Source of the DNA: Pyrenophora tritici-repentis
Lineage: Eukaryota > Ascomycota > Dothideomycetes > Pleosporales > Pleosporaceae
NCBI RefSeq assembly: GCF_003171515.1
Contig: NC_089390.1
Location: forward strand, 5,828,001 to 5,892,000
Reading direction: 5' to 3'
DNA: 64,000 nt
This document shows positions 44,574 through 55,522 of the stretch, one piece after another. Position 1 is the stretch's first letter. The number at the start of each line of letters is the position of its first letter. A program made the translations under genes and the position numbers. The notes under the pieces are model-generated. The model was not told the origin of the DNA, searched no databases, and saw only the letters and a list, made by a program, of their open reading frames with translations.

Positions 44574-45170
44574 GCTGGCTATGCGCTAGCCCGGAATAGC
44601 CGGATCTTTGGGAAGGATGCTGGAAGCGGATGGAAGATGCGGGCCGATCAGTTGTACTGTATGAATCATGGTGATGTTGTGCAATCGGAGATCCAACAGT
44701 GACCAGATGTGACGTCAGCCGGGTTTATCTTCCGGATCCTTCACCTCGCACTCTGAGATCGCCTTTTGCTTCCCAAATAAATTGAGGGTCAATGAAATGA
44801 ACAAGTTTGACGAGATTTCATTCAGGAACTTACACTTGCGAAAAGCATTGAGTAGATTGTTATGGTTTGCAAATATTGTGTGTATATAGTTGCGAGCATG
44901 CCTTCGTGGATCGGTCACACTATTGCTTGATGTGACTCCTGACCATATAAGAATACGTTGTTCAGATTGATACTACGCAGCTACAATACGGGCCATATAC
45001 TGTACCAAGTAGTCATCCAGAACAGAAACAAACGTGATATCCAAGCAACCCATACTTCCAATATCCGGTGTGGGAACCACTCCCACCAACAAGACGTTAA
45101 CCTCATGTCTCGATATTCATACCAGAAATCAATCTTCGTACTGTATCCCCACTTAAACTAAGCTTCGATA
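44574..45170. other. Intergenic spacer
   Basis: Promoter of the GH15 gene and 3' end of the large disordered-protein gene. It is AT-richer than the coding flanks (44730-45160). No gene was recognised. Confidence 0.55.
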
Positions 45171-48100
45171 TCACAAGAACGCAGGCGTATCTTCCCTTAC
45201 CAAAACCAGCCCGCCTCTCTTCCCAACACTGCCTTCCGGCACAGGTGTTTTCTCCCGCTCCTTCAGAAAGCGGTCGGCCATTCGCTGTCCTGGGGTAACG
45301 CTCCCGCTACGATCGCCATCAATCACACTGTCGATGACTCTTTCCAACGCATCTGGAATTGGTTCTTTAGTCATGGCTAGAGAACTTGACGAGGTTTTGA
45401 CATGCAATGTTGGCTGTCGCACGCCTGCACTAGCATGTTGCGGTGCTGCATTGAGTCCTCCGAGACCATTCGTACCGCGCAAGTCAAAAGCGCTTCTTGG
45501 TCGTCGGGCGAGCTTCTCGGGAGAAACGGGCCGCATTTTCACGCGTACTCGCGGACGTAGTGGTGTCGCATTTGGATCTTGTTGCAATTTTGTAGCGTTC
45601 ATCTCAGGTGTCTTCGCGATGTTCTGGTCGGCGTATGATGAATTGCGGTTCAAGGGTGACGAGCATAATAGCTGCTGCGAATTTGTTCGAGGTGTAACAC
45701 CCAGAGGTGATGCGGCAGGCTGCCTCTGATCGCGCGAAATCGGTGGTGTGATGTTCTCCTTCCTCTTTAGCTGCGCGTCACTTCTCTTCAACGCTGTTGT
45801 GGGAGCGCGTCTCGACGTTTCATCCGTTGAAGGAGCTGAGATGTCGGCGTTGAGCCTTGCGCCGGGCGTTGACTTGAAAGATTTCAAAGATTTCAAGGAA
45901 GCGACGCTTTCAGTGGCCGATTTCGAATTTCGGGAACATAAGCTGTTGCTACTTGAGCGTCGACCAGTGTCTAGAAAAGGAAAACGATCATTCATTGCGG
46001 GAGATTTTGGCGTCTCAAAGCCTAAACGCGAAGTGGAAACGCGGCATCTCGATATTGAAGGCGAAGACTCTGCATTGGAAAGCCGTGCGGAGCCTATTTG
46101 AGATTTTCTGCGCGACTCAATACTTCCGTATGCTCTCACTGTGGGGCTGTAGCTGACAGCGTCTTCCTTTAAACTATCAATGCGCGGTTTGTGTCCCTTG
46201 GAGACCGGTGTCCCTCCCAAGGCACCGTTTTGGGGTTGGTGGTCCAGATCTGGCTGATCATCGTCCACATGAGGCACTTTGATACTCGCTATTGGTTCAA
46301 TATCTGCTCTGGGTGTATTGGTGTTGTGAGATGCTTGCAGAACTACAGTCGTGTCATCCTGCTCAGTAAATGAAGTGCCTGCGGAGTCTTGACCTCTCTT
46401 CGAGGGTGTTGTGTATTGATCATCGATCCGGAGATCCTCCTGACTGGTGAGTTCCATACCTGAAATTTCATGGGAAAGCCAAGCCCTCCAATCACGACTA
46501 GCACAATCTGGCCCACGTTGACGCGGCGAGGGGGTTCCTACCACGTAGCTTCGTACAGAATGGGATGTGAGAATCACAGCCGAGCCGCCATCATGCGATC
46601 TATCCAGATCGTTTGGGCCATTAAAAGACATGACGCTGTCGTTGGGAAGTATACTGACGCCATCGGTGTTGCGCGAATATATGCTGGGTGACATTGGTGT
46701 CATCGAAGCTTGAGGAACTGGCGACCCCTGGACTTTCGGTGATTCTGGTAATCCGTGAGCAATTTGAGTCTGCACCGTACCGGTATCTAATGATGCTGCT
46801 TGGCTCCCTTCAACGCTAGATTGCTGTGTTTTTCGAGTTTGCTGATCAAAAGTTGTGATGTCGTAAATTTTACTTGTCTCACGGGGGAACTGGAGGTGCT
46901 CGGCCTCATCAAGAGAGTTGTTCCAGCGATCTTTTGCCCTCTCAACGCGCTTTTCAATCTGCGAAGCCGAGGGAGTGAATATTTGAGTTGTATGATCCTT
47001 ATCAGCATCATCACTTGTATCGCCGCCGTCCTCAGAGTCAGATGTAGCCACATTCGAAGGAGTATTTTCATCATGTTTGTTGATGTTATTGGCGTCGTCT
47101 ACATTCGCGGTGACATCAGGATCAGGAGACGAGTGTTGTCTGGGTGTCACGGTGCGAATGGTGGACCTTATCGCCCTGCCAAGAGACTTGATTGTGCTGG
47201 TCTTACTTTGAGTACTTTGAGCTGTAGCGGGTCGGCGAGATGGTGGTCGCTGTTCTAGTTCGGTACTGCTTCGAAGATGGCGACTGCAACTGGAGTGTAG
47301 TTCTCGCGTCTGAACCTGAAGTTTTGTCGTACTCGACTCAAAGACATCGCTTTCCGCGCCTGGTGTTCCTTCGATGAGGCCTGCTGATGTTTGAGATGGC
47401 TTGGATGTTCCCATTTCTCGCATCAACGCAGAGAAGACGCGTTTGGCGTCGATGGGTGTAGGTACCTCTTCCACAAGGCTTTCCATGGGCATGGGATCAC
47501 GGAAAGAAGCGAGTGGTGGAAGAGGCATAGACTTCCTCCTTACTGCTATCGCAGAGGCGATACGGTCTGCTTCGCTACCGATACTGTCTTTGGATTCGTG
47601 GATGACAGTCATCCGCTTCATGGCTCTTTGCGTCAGTGTATCTTCGGTTGAAGAAGTTCCCCAGCTCGTCACCCGAGATGTGGGTACATGCGGTACGTGT
47701 ACTTCACTATGAAGACTACGGTTACTGCGTCCACTTCCAGTGCTGTTGCTTCGAGATCCAGATCGTAGATAGACGGGGCGATTCCCTTCACTAGATGGAG
47801 TACGGGCGCGGATGCGCTGCAATGTCTCCTGATCAGGTGGCGGTATAGCATATGTCTCATCCACTGATGGTGGTCCGATACGTGCAGTGTGGAAGTAGTC
47901 TCGACTGGCATCGATCTGTTGAACAGGAAGATTGGCCGACTTCGCTGACGTTCGCCGGAAAACTTTCCGAATTTTGCTCTTCAAAGATCCAGAAAATGAC
48001 CGCTTCTCTTTGATGTCCTGCGGTGGGACGAAGTCGTTCAATGTGAGGTCTGTCGTTGAATCGTCAGGCGTGTGCTGACTGCTCGCACAGATAGATTGCG

Positions 48101-48983
48101 CGCCGGATAAGGTCCGCTTTCCCTTTTCCTTCCCCTTGTCCTGTCTCTTCTTGAAGGGTGCTAAGAACATTGAAGGTTTATGCTTGATCGCCTTCTGTTG
48201 GAAACCTTGCAGGTAGTCATCTCGCGCCTTATCTAATGTAGCGTCGAGTCCAACGGTGACAGGTAGGCGCGGACCGGCCAGGGGGGACGGCCCAAGAGTA
48301 CGATTCGGTACATATACAGGCGATGGTTCCGATATTGGAATGATCCCGACTGTAGGTGGTGTGGTAAGATACTTCGCGGGCGGCCGTGCTATAGGCGATC
48401 CTGTCTGCACACTGCTTGCATAATACATGGATCGTGCCTTCCGTATCTGCTGCGAGGTGATCGAGGTTGAAGCATTCGGCCGAAGAGGTTTTGGCTGGGA
48501 GCTGGGCCTGGCACTTTCGCTAAAGGTGATGGAAGGCTGTGTAGATAATTGCCGGGGTGGTGGAGATGACCCCTCGACGGTAGGAGTAGGATAGAAGGGC
48601 GGAAACTGCTCGGTGTTCTGTTCCGTATCCGCTTCTGAAGCCTGTGACCGAAATTGACTGCGTGTATTCTCTTGAACCTTTGGTCGCTGCGTGGAACGCA
48701 AACTTGACTCGCGCGGTGGAAAGTGGCTACCTTGCGACATGAGAGACTTGCGGCTGGTATTGCTCTTGGATCTGGAGACTTCAGAGTTACGTTTCCCGCT
48801 GTGGTCTGCTACATCTTGGAGTTGTGCTCGTGCGAAAGCAGCTGTAGCAGCAGCCAAGGCTTGCTGCTTGACTGCATCCAGATCCAAGGAGTCAGTGACA
48901 GATGTAGGACGCTTGTGGACCGTCGATGTAGATTTGGAGCGACGAAGACGAGTACCTGCGTCGCTATTCGCACGGGCAAGCAT
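45171..48983 (-). CDS. Large disordered protein of unknown function (1270 residues)
   Basis: A single uninterrupted exon of 1270 codons, which by itself rules out chance. The product is dominated by Ser, Thr, Pro, Arg and Gln and is predicted disordered throughout. The N-terminus (MLARANSDAGTRLRRSKST) is basic, followed by an Ala-rich helix (about 38-55). There is a strongly basic stretch near residues 280-295 (FKKRQDKGKEKGKR) and a likely amphipathic basic patch (LKSKIRKVFRRTS) near 340. A charged helical segment (EKRVERAKDRWNNSLDEAEHLQF) lies about halfway, and the tail ends in a RMADRFLKEREKTP helix. Many SP/TP sites suggest kinase control. There are no catalytic motifs or membrane helices. 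It resembles the scaffold-type disordered proteins common in filamentous ascomycetes, and its role is unknown. Confidence 0.8.
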   Translation of the reverse strand: MLARANSDAGTRLRRSKSTSTVHKRPTSVTDSLDLDAVKQQALAAATAAFARAQLQDVADHSGKRNSEVSRSKSNTSRKSLMSQGSHFPPRESSLRSTQRPKVQENTRSQFRSQASEADTEQNTEQFPPFYPTPTVEGSSPPPRQLSTQPSITFSESARPSSQPKPLRPNASTSITSQQIRKARSMYYASSVQTGSPIARPPAKYLTTPPTVGIIPISEPSPVYVPNRTLGPSPLAGPRLPVTVGLDATLDKARDDYLQGFQQKAIKHKPSMFLAPFKKRQDKGKEKGKRTLSGAQSICASSQHTPDDSTTDLTLNDFVPPQDIKEKRSFSGSLKSKIRKVFRRTSAKSANLPVQQIDASRDYFHTARIGPPSVDETYAIPPPDQETLQRIRARTPSSEGNRPVYLRSGSRSNSTGSGRSNRSLHSEVHVPHVPTSRVTSWGTSSTEDTLTQRAMKRMTVIHESKDSIGSEADRIASAIAVRRKSMPLPPLASFRDPMPMESLVEEVPTPIDAKRVFSALMREMGTSKPSQTSAGLIEGTPGAESDVFESSTTKLQVQTRELHSSCSRHLRSSTELEQRPPSRRPATAQSTQSKTSTIKSLGRAIRSTIRTVTPRQHSSPDPDVTANVDDANNINKHDENTPSNVATSDSEDGGDTSDDADKDHTTQIFTPSASQIEKRVERAKDRWNNSLDEAEHLQFPRETSKIYDITTFDQQTRKTQQSSVEGSQAASLDTGTVQTQIAHGLPESPKVQGSPVPQASMTPMSPSIYSRNTDGVSILPNDSVMSFNGPNDLDRSHDGGSAVILTSHSVRSYVVGTPSPRQRGPDCASRDWRAWLSHEISGMELTSQEDLRIDDQYTTPSKRGQDSAGTSFTEQDDTTVVLQASHNTNTPRADIEPIASIKVPHVDDDQPDLDHQPQNGALGGTPVSKGHKPRIDSLKEDAVSYSPTVRAYGSIESRRKSQIGSARLSNAESSPSISRCRVSTSRLGFETPKSPAMNDRFPFLDTGRRSSSNSLCSRNSKSATESVASLKSLKSFKSTPGARLNADISAPSTDETSRRAPTTALKRSDAQLKRKENITPPISRDQRQPAASPLGVTPRTNSQQLLCSSPLNRNSSYADQNIAKTPEMNATKLQQDPNATPLRPRVRVKMRPVSPEKLARRPRSAFDLRGTNGLGGLNAAPQHASAGVRQPTLHVKTSSSSLAMTKEPIPDALERVIDSVIDGDRSGSVTPGQRMADRFLKEREKTPVPEGSVGKRGGLVLVREDTPAFL

Positions 48984-49353
48984 CGTGACGGCAGAATAAA
49001 ACTATCGATTGCAGAAGTAGAGTGGTAAGAGGGTGGGACCAACTTAGCATAGCAGTGCTAAAGACTTGTTGACGGCATGTAGCAAAAGCAGCGGCAGTGA
49101 AGCACGGCCTGCGGTATGGTTGTAGTCAAATGGCAAAGATGTCGAGCAAAAGCCACCGCTCTAAGCGGCTGTCGCATTGCTTGAGCCGCCTTCTTCGCTC
49201 TTGAGGCTTTACAGTGACTGTTCGCTTATGTGCGGCAAGACGCACCCATGGTCGCCCGCAACGCTCCTGCACTTCGCCTGAAGTATAGCCAACGTTGGAG
49301 TATTGATGTTATGATAAGTTATTGGGGCATGTAATTGCAGTTCAACTATTCTA
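48984..49353. other. Intergenic spacer
   Basis: Promoter of the disordered-protein gene and 3' end of the MFS gene. No coding frame, tRNA or repeat was recognised. Confidence 0.55.
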
Positions 49354-51024
49354 TCACAGGGGATTTCTGCTTCTAGTGATATCCTCACGCTCGAGCATAG
49401 CTGTCGGCCTTTCCTCATCGAAAATATCATCGTCCTCACTGTGCACTTCAATGTAAGCAGGCTCCTTGTCCTTCACGTCGATGGCAAATGTCGCCACAGT
49501 CATGAAGGCGAATACAACAACAGAACCCAGGAAAGGCAGCCCAAGCCATGCACTGCCCATGTCCATACCAATCTCGAAGAGCTCGTTCAACAGCGGTCCA
49601 GCAACCATTGAGCCAATGGCCTCAGCCATGGCAAGTGTGCTCATCAGCTTACCCACGTTTGGGCTCGATTGACCGCCAATGACGTGAATGGAAACAGAGC
49701 GCATAGCGGCACTATAACCGGTACCCATGTTAAAGACAAGAAGGCCAATGATCAGAAGACCAGGCTGTGCGGCAACACCCATGATCAAGAAGGAAATAGT
49801 GGTCAAAATGATGGAGCCACGTGCAAGATAACAGTCGGCCCAGTGGCTCGGAAGCCGGAGTCTTTTCAAGAGGATGTAGTTGACCAGTGGAAGAATGGTT
49901 GCCACTACAACAAGATTTGTACCTGCACGAAACGAGGTCAGGTACGCCGCCTTCTTGATCTCCCAGGTGTAGCGTTTCGAGGCGTAGCGAACGAGGAGAC
50001 CCATGGCTTGTCTGCCCAGTCTATGAATCAAGAATGTGAAAACGACCAGTGCTACTGTCCAATCATCTCTAAGGAAGTGGACCGTGGCTTGGAAGTTGCG
50101 TATCTGCGAGCGCCAGTGAAAGTCGCTGGTTGTCGGCTGGAGCTCAAAAGTTTGCAAATCTCTATCTTTGGGCTCCGGGAGATCGCGCAGGTGCAATGTT
50201 TCCGGTAAGAACAATGCGATCATTGCACCAGAGACCTGTATTCCCATAGCCAGCATAAGTGGCAGCCAATCCCCACTCTCCATCAGTCGCGCAGCCAAAA
50301 TGGGTGCCACCATCTCTGAGACAAGAACGCAGGCTGTCACGTATAGGAAGATGGTAGTTCGCTTTTCGGGGGGCGCGATGTCGGACATCATGGTGATACC
50401 GATCGCTATGGCTACCATGGGGCCGCCGCCGATGACAAGGAAGGCGCTCGAGAACCAGGTCAATTGCAAGGGAAGAGAGGTGAAATAGCCTGCTTGTGTG
50501 TCAGTACTGAATCCTATGCCCATCTCCTCGGCCTACTCACAAATCATCAGTCCCCAGGCAAAACTCAGCAGTAAGCCCGCCAGACTGGCTATGAAGACCC
50601 ACTTCCTGCCCACCCGATCAGCCAAGGCCCCGTAAGGTACTGCTAAGAATATGCCTGGCAGAGCATCAAACATGTCCTGCCAGCCGAAGATGCTGGCCAG
50701 TCGCTGCTGTACCCTATCTACTTTGCAGAGCTTCTCAGGTATGATTCCATCCGCGGGTATCACGGAAGGGTCGGCTTCGCGGTAGTACTTGAGACATATG
50801 TTCGCTTCGAATATACGCGTCTGAGGCGGGTTGGCGATGAAGACACCCATATCAACGACGGTGATCATGGCGCAAATAAGGAATGCAAATAGCGCCCATG
50901 GCTTCTTGCGAGCGACTGGCGGCGGGCTGTGGACCGGTTCTAGGGGTGGGAGAAGCGTCTCTCCTTCTGCGAATGTCTCGCAGTACTCGATAGAGTTGCG
51001 CGGCGATTCCAAAGGCACAGCCAT
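49354..51024 (-). CDS. MFS transporter
   Basis: Two exons (51024-50541, 50489-49354; donor GTGAGT) give 539 residues and about twelve membrane helices. I use the ATG at 51024 (MAVPLESPRN); the frame runs five codons further up only through a GTG. Helix 1 (ALFAFLICAMITVVDMGVFIA) is followed by a long extracellular loop with Cys. The MFS signature between helices 2 and 3 is PYGALADRVGRKWVF. The C-terminal half is joined by a cytosolic loop with a DLQTFEL segment, and the tail is acidic (EDDDIFDEERP). The acceptor is a tandem AAGCAG, so two forms differing by one Gln are possible. Substrate unknown; the general MFS call is secure. A neighbouring ABCC gene 4.5 kb away suggests, weakly, an export role. 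Confidence 0.88.
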
Positions 51025-52216
51025 TGCAACGGCTTCCACTAATACGGTGTGAGGAGCGATGGGGAGAAAGGGGATATTGCAGACACGAATAATCCCGAGT
51101 AGATGTGTAAGACGGCCGATCAGGTTGCCGAAAGCGGCACATAGGCATGTGAGTTAGTCGCTGTTATTAGCCAGAATCAAGAAGAAGACGAGGTCTGTAC
51201 ATATAGTACGCAAGCCATTCCATAATGCAGGCGATGTCGTAAGGGCTGTGAAACGCCCATATTGATATCGAGTCCAGGCGTGGAACGCCAGGTGTCGCGT
51301 CGGCGGCCTTGTTTACGTAAGCATCTTCCGCCTCAGTTTATGCTTCACGACATCGTCCGACACAACCCCACCTCAGCCTCAGCCCCAATCCTGCCAGTCA
51401 AAATATTTCGCCCTTCAGAGCGCTTGGCGCAGAAAGAGTCGTCTGATTGATCAGGATATAATGGGGCCATTTGCTCATTTGGCTATATTTACACAGTCAG
51501 TGGACATGAACAACATAGTTCTTTCAGTAGAATCACGGCAGCCTGGCATTGTATCCACTACAACCAAAGTTCTACCTCAACACAGTTCCCTCAGGGGAAA
51601 AAGGATAGCCTGAATGCTCATTTTGAGATCAGTTCGGGCTGGAAATAGACTCAGTAGTAGTCAGTAGAATCAGCTTAGCCTGTATCCTCATATTTGCGGT
51701 CAACCTGGGTTGGAGTAGATGTAGTGACAGTAGCATTGAAATTGAGTTCTCTATGTTTACTAACTAATTCCTTGTTTGTTAAAGCTGACAGCAAAACACT
51801 TTTCGGTGTTGATGCGACAACTTCTGGCTCGCAAGATTACCTACTTTTCGTCGTGTAATATTAGTATTGCTATAGCTGTAGTATAGGAACCAAGTGAATT
51901 ATAGACTATGTGTAAGTAGTTGAGTGAAATCGCAAATTGCAATCGCCACAGTTCCAGAGGTAATAGGCTTGCGATCGCAAGTTGCCCAGGAAGGTCGACA
52001 TAATCATTCGGGAACGGTCACTCAGCTGACTATACTATGAAACACGACGTCAGTGCTTGGAGGGATAGCGCAGCTATCACGTTACTTACTAACAGCAATT
52101 TACGCAAGAGCAAGCACTTCGCTACCTCATATATTAGCTTACACTAGTCTACAGGAACTTCCACTAGAGAACCATTCTACAGCTCAACCGACTCAACCGA
52201 CTCAACCAGTCCAGCG
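51025..52216. other. Intergenic spacer, 1.2 kb, AT-rich in part
   Basis: The left end is the MFS promoter. From about 51450 to 52140 the DNA is visibly AT-richer than its surroundings and holds no frame over about 65 codons. No transposon ends or RNA genes were recognised. Just before the next start there is an ACTCAACCG triplet repeat (about 52183-52207). Confidence 0.55.
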
Positions 52217-53050
52217 ATGGAATCACTTGCGTTCTCCCTCACTCAACTCTCCGTTCGTCCTAAACACAAACATCTATTCCTTAATTTGCCCGGGGAAATC
52301 CGCAATGCGATCTATGCTTACATTGCAGTCTCTTTTTCCCAAGAGATCGATGTTGATAAAGCCCGTACCCACAGCATCCGGGCCATCGGTAACACACTCA
52401 ACACTGAGCAACCTTGCCTCCATTGCATACCAATAGCAAATTGCTTCCCTGGCATCACTTTCGCCAACAAGCAAGTCTATGCAGAGCTGGTACCTATACT
52501 CGTTGCCAACACACGATTCATCCTGCAGTCTGACGCAGATGCCGATATACTAAACTGGTTCCTAGAATACTCGAAGACCCGCAAGTGTGTCAAGTCTCTT
52601 GCTTTCCCCCAGATCACTCGCCCAGTCCAAAACTCGTCCTTCGTGCAGCCTAGCCTGTTCCAAACCTGCAGGAATCTCCGTGAGCTGAGCATAACAGTTG
52701 ACTCAGACGCTGTTATGCCCTTTTTCGAAGAACCTCCCACGGGAACAACAGATGGTTATCCGAACGGCAAGGTGACTGTAATGTGGCAATGGGGACTACC
52801 AACGCTCAAGCGTCTTTCAAAACTCAAAAAGTTCATGATGCGTTGCGAAATCCGACCCGGCCAGGCGGTGACATATGATGCATTTGAGGACATTGCGCAC
52901 TGGATCAATCTGCATTTCTGCAGCGATGTTGTGCTACTAGAAAACGGGAAGCCCGAGGAGAGGGCGGTGAGGCAGCAGCATGTGAATTTCACGGGAGCTA
53001 CTGGTCATATCGAATTGGCAGTATGGTCATGGACTATTGTGCGCAAATAG
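52217..53050 (+). CDS. LPGEIRN-type protein of unknown function (F-box-like N-terminus)
   Basis: A single exon of 277 codons. The segment FLNLPGEIRNAIYAYI near residue 20-35 is the short N-terminal motif common in large families of fungal proteins with an F-box-like/2EXR-type start, especially in Dothideomycetes. Next come GITFANKQVYAELVPILVANTRF and a leucine-rich-like beta-helix stretch with LFQTCRNLRELSITVD. No signal peptide or membrane helix is present. Members of such families are often lineage-expanded and may link targets to ubiquitin ligases, but this is not shown for this protein. It lies in a gene-poor, AT-richer pocket between two transporter genes. Confidence 0.72.
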   Translation: MESLAFSLTQLSVRPKHKHLFLNLPGEIRNAIYAYIAVSFSQEIDVDKARTHSIRAIGNTLNTEQPCLHCIPIANCFPGITFANKQVYAELVPILVANTRFILQSDADADILNWFLEYSKTRKCVKSLAFPQITRPVQNSSFVQPSLFQTCRNLRELSITVDSDAVMPFFEEPPTGTTDGYPNGKVTVMWQWGLPTLKRLSKLKKFMMRCEIRPGQAVTYDAFEDIAHWINLHFCSDVVLLENGKPEERAVRQQHVNFTGATGHIELAVWSWTIVRK

Positions 53051-53677
53051 TAGCGGAATCGTCACCTCAGTTCACTCTCCGAAACAAGGAGTTCAGTAAG
53101 CTTAGCGCTCTTACCGCGCGTTTGCTATGGTCAGTGGTTGATACCAACACTCAGATTTCCACACCGCCTATGTCGGTAGCGTCTGAGGACCCCGTGTGTA
53201 TGAGAAAATTGAGGGGTTACACACAACAATGAGAACTACCCCCACATGACCGTTGTTCCCAATGTCCTAATGCAGTGTCCTGACCGCGTCGCGTGAATGT
53301 TACGTTCGCAACCAAGACCCCGAGATTGTATGAATCACACGATGGTAGAGAATCAACCAATACTATCCCGCTGCTTCCGTGTCTCTTGCGCATAGCTGAA
53401 GCTCTTGCACCGCCAATAGCCTTGGCAGTCTGTCTTTCACATAACCCCTGTCCCACTTGATTTCTTTCTGAACTTGAGCAAACACCAAGTTTGCGCGCAG
53501 AAAATGGCAGACAAGAGTGGGATATCTTGGTGACCAATTCTCACGATATATAAGCCCCTTCTTCCGCCCCAGACTCGAACTCTTTCTACATACTCGACAT
53601 CCACAGCTTAACACTGGCCAATATCTCTCAACACTCACCGCAAATACCAGTATAGAAAACCTATTATCGAATCCGAA
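53051..53677. other. Intergenic spacer
   Basis: Separates the two unknown + strand genes. It has no recognisable feature apart from the promoter and leader of the next gene. Confidence 0.55.
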
Positions 53678-55008
53678 ATGCCGGGAATTGTCAATAATAA
53701 TACTTCTGGTAATCTCCCAAGTTCTGCATCAAGAACCTATGGATGTAAGTCTATGCCCTCCCTGATGTATCTGAATGCATACTGACATCAGCTCCAGACC
53801 AATTGAATGGTTCCGCAGACGCCTTCGATCCGACAGGTAATCTTCAAAATCCACAGCAGGGGTCTATGGTGGCTGCTTCAGCGCCTCAGAATGGCAACAC
53901 TGCCCGACCACTTCAGAATGGCGGCACCACTCAACCGTCTCTTCCTGTTCCCGCTGGCGCAGATGCTGCCATTTGGAGCAGACTATGTACCGGTATGTAA
54001 CTTGAAAATCAAATATGTGAAATATACGTTCATCAGCTAACACAAGAGATATTAAGGATCCTTTATGGCCGACATAACTGCTGAACGGGAGGCTCCCCAA
54101 GCTGACCCCAGCCAGAGTAGACAGTGGCAGCAAACTATTCTTCCCTATCTGAAGGAACTGTTCTTTAGGGTTCCATCCACAACTGACGTTTTCTACATGG
54201 GCCAACTATTGCAATCCCCAGACATTCCAGGACTCCATGAAAACATCGTGAAACTAGAATTGACAGGCTTCCATTGGTTCTCTGGGGTCACCGGCAGCCG
54301 CAGATCTAACCTTTTCTTGGACCTGGCGTCAATGCTTCCTTCACTCAGGGAGGTCACTTTCACTATGCATATTGGCAGCATCACGGCCTCGATGTGGGGT
54401 GACAGGCAGATGATTGAGTTGGAGGCGACCGACCCTGTGTGCGCCAGAGAAAGGAGGGTACTGTCTCTACGACATGTATGCACCAAGTACGGTCTTGAGA
54501 GGATTTTCAGATGCACCAACCTTCAGCACATCCGTATCGTGTATATCAGGTGTCACGGTAACCACCGTGGTCCCCTTGACACTCCTGCCTCTGACCCATG
54601 CGCTCCTGCTCTTAACCCGTACGCTCCTGTCTCCAATCCGCACGCTCCTATCGCAACAGTGCAATGTACTATCCTCGACAGTATGCCACTGCCTCGACAA
54701 CCGTATGACATCACACGAGCTTTCTTCCGCTATGTATCTTTCTTGGGTGGAACTCTCCACTTCTTTTCTTCACGCAACGTCTTGTATTTACACTTGAGTG
54801 CTGTACGTAGCACACAAATCAAACTTCTTCATAAGTTCTGAGATTACTGCTCGTTGCCTCTCGTGACATCAGGTCCGACATCATTACCTTTCATACTCCA
54901 AGCAGCAACCCGGAGAATCTCCTTGCCTCCATGCGGAACTGGTTGGCCACAGAGTTCGAGAGCCGTCAGGGGCAGACGGTATTTGTGACGGTCTCACATG
55001 CCGCTTGA
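53678..55008 (+). CDS. Protein of unknown function, Asn/Gln-rich N-terminus; last intron uncertain
   Basis: Exons 1-3 (53678-53744, 53792-53992, 54057 onward) join in frame, using GTAAGT and GTATGT donors. The first ~90 residues are low-complexity, rich in Asn, Gly, Gln, Ser and Pro. The body has LKELFFRVPSTTDVFYMG, LKL/LELTGFHWF and LPSLREVTFTMHIGS, which resemble the beta-helix parts of LPGEIRN-type proteins such as the gene upstream, though the LPGEIRN motif is absent. A short repeat of the form [D/N]P-x-AP occurs four times around residues 258-280. Reading through gives a stop at 54841. Splicing from GTATTT at 54784 to the acceptor at 54872 instead adds a sensible C-terminus ending TVFVTVSHAA at 55008. 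I prefer the spliced form. No function is known. Confidence 0.6.
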
Positions 55009-55522
55009 GGAGTGTAAGGACGGAGCTCTTCCTTACGTACTAGTCCTCTTTCGGCCTAACCCAATCTTCTCCCTGCACTATATACTTAGAATAGGCTCTC
55101 TCTCTCTCTATTAGAGAGGCTGTCTGCTATTTTTTCCATTTCTGAACCGAGCTTGTTCAACCAGAATGTCTCTCTGTGCGTGACGCCTGCCTCACCCTTA
55201 CAGAATGAGGTTAAGGGCATCAGCAGAAATATTAGACACAAGATGGGAGATACTGTATACATTAAGGACATCCAAGTAGAACTATGTAAAACTGAAACTT
55301 GAATGATTTTCTGATATACCACGATACACACCACCAAAAGACGAGATGACAAAACAAATGTCCGCGCATGTGATCACGTGCGTGATGTAGAAGTTCACGT
55401 GCACTCAACTCTAAGTCTGAAACCAAAAGAAATTCGTTACCAAAATGCTGCGTGTAAATAAGAATCATAACATACATTAAAGTATTTGATATTTTTCCCT
55501 TTTTGTCACATACATGTGTTCA
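55009..55522. other. Convergent intergenic spacer
   Basis: It lies between the + strand unknown gene and the - strand ABC gene. It has an AT-rich 3' flank, a CTCTCTCTC run near 55097-55107 and no recognisable gene. Confidence 0.55.
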
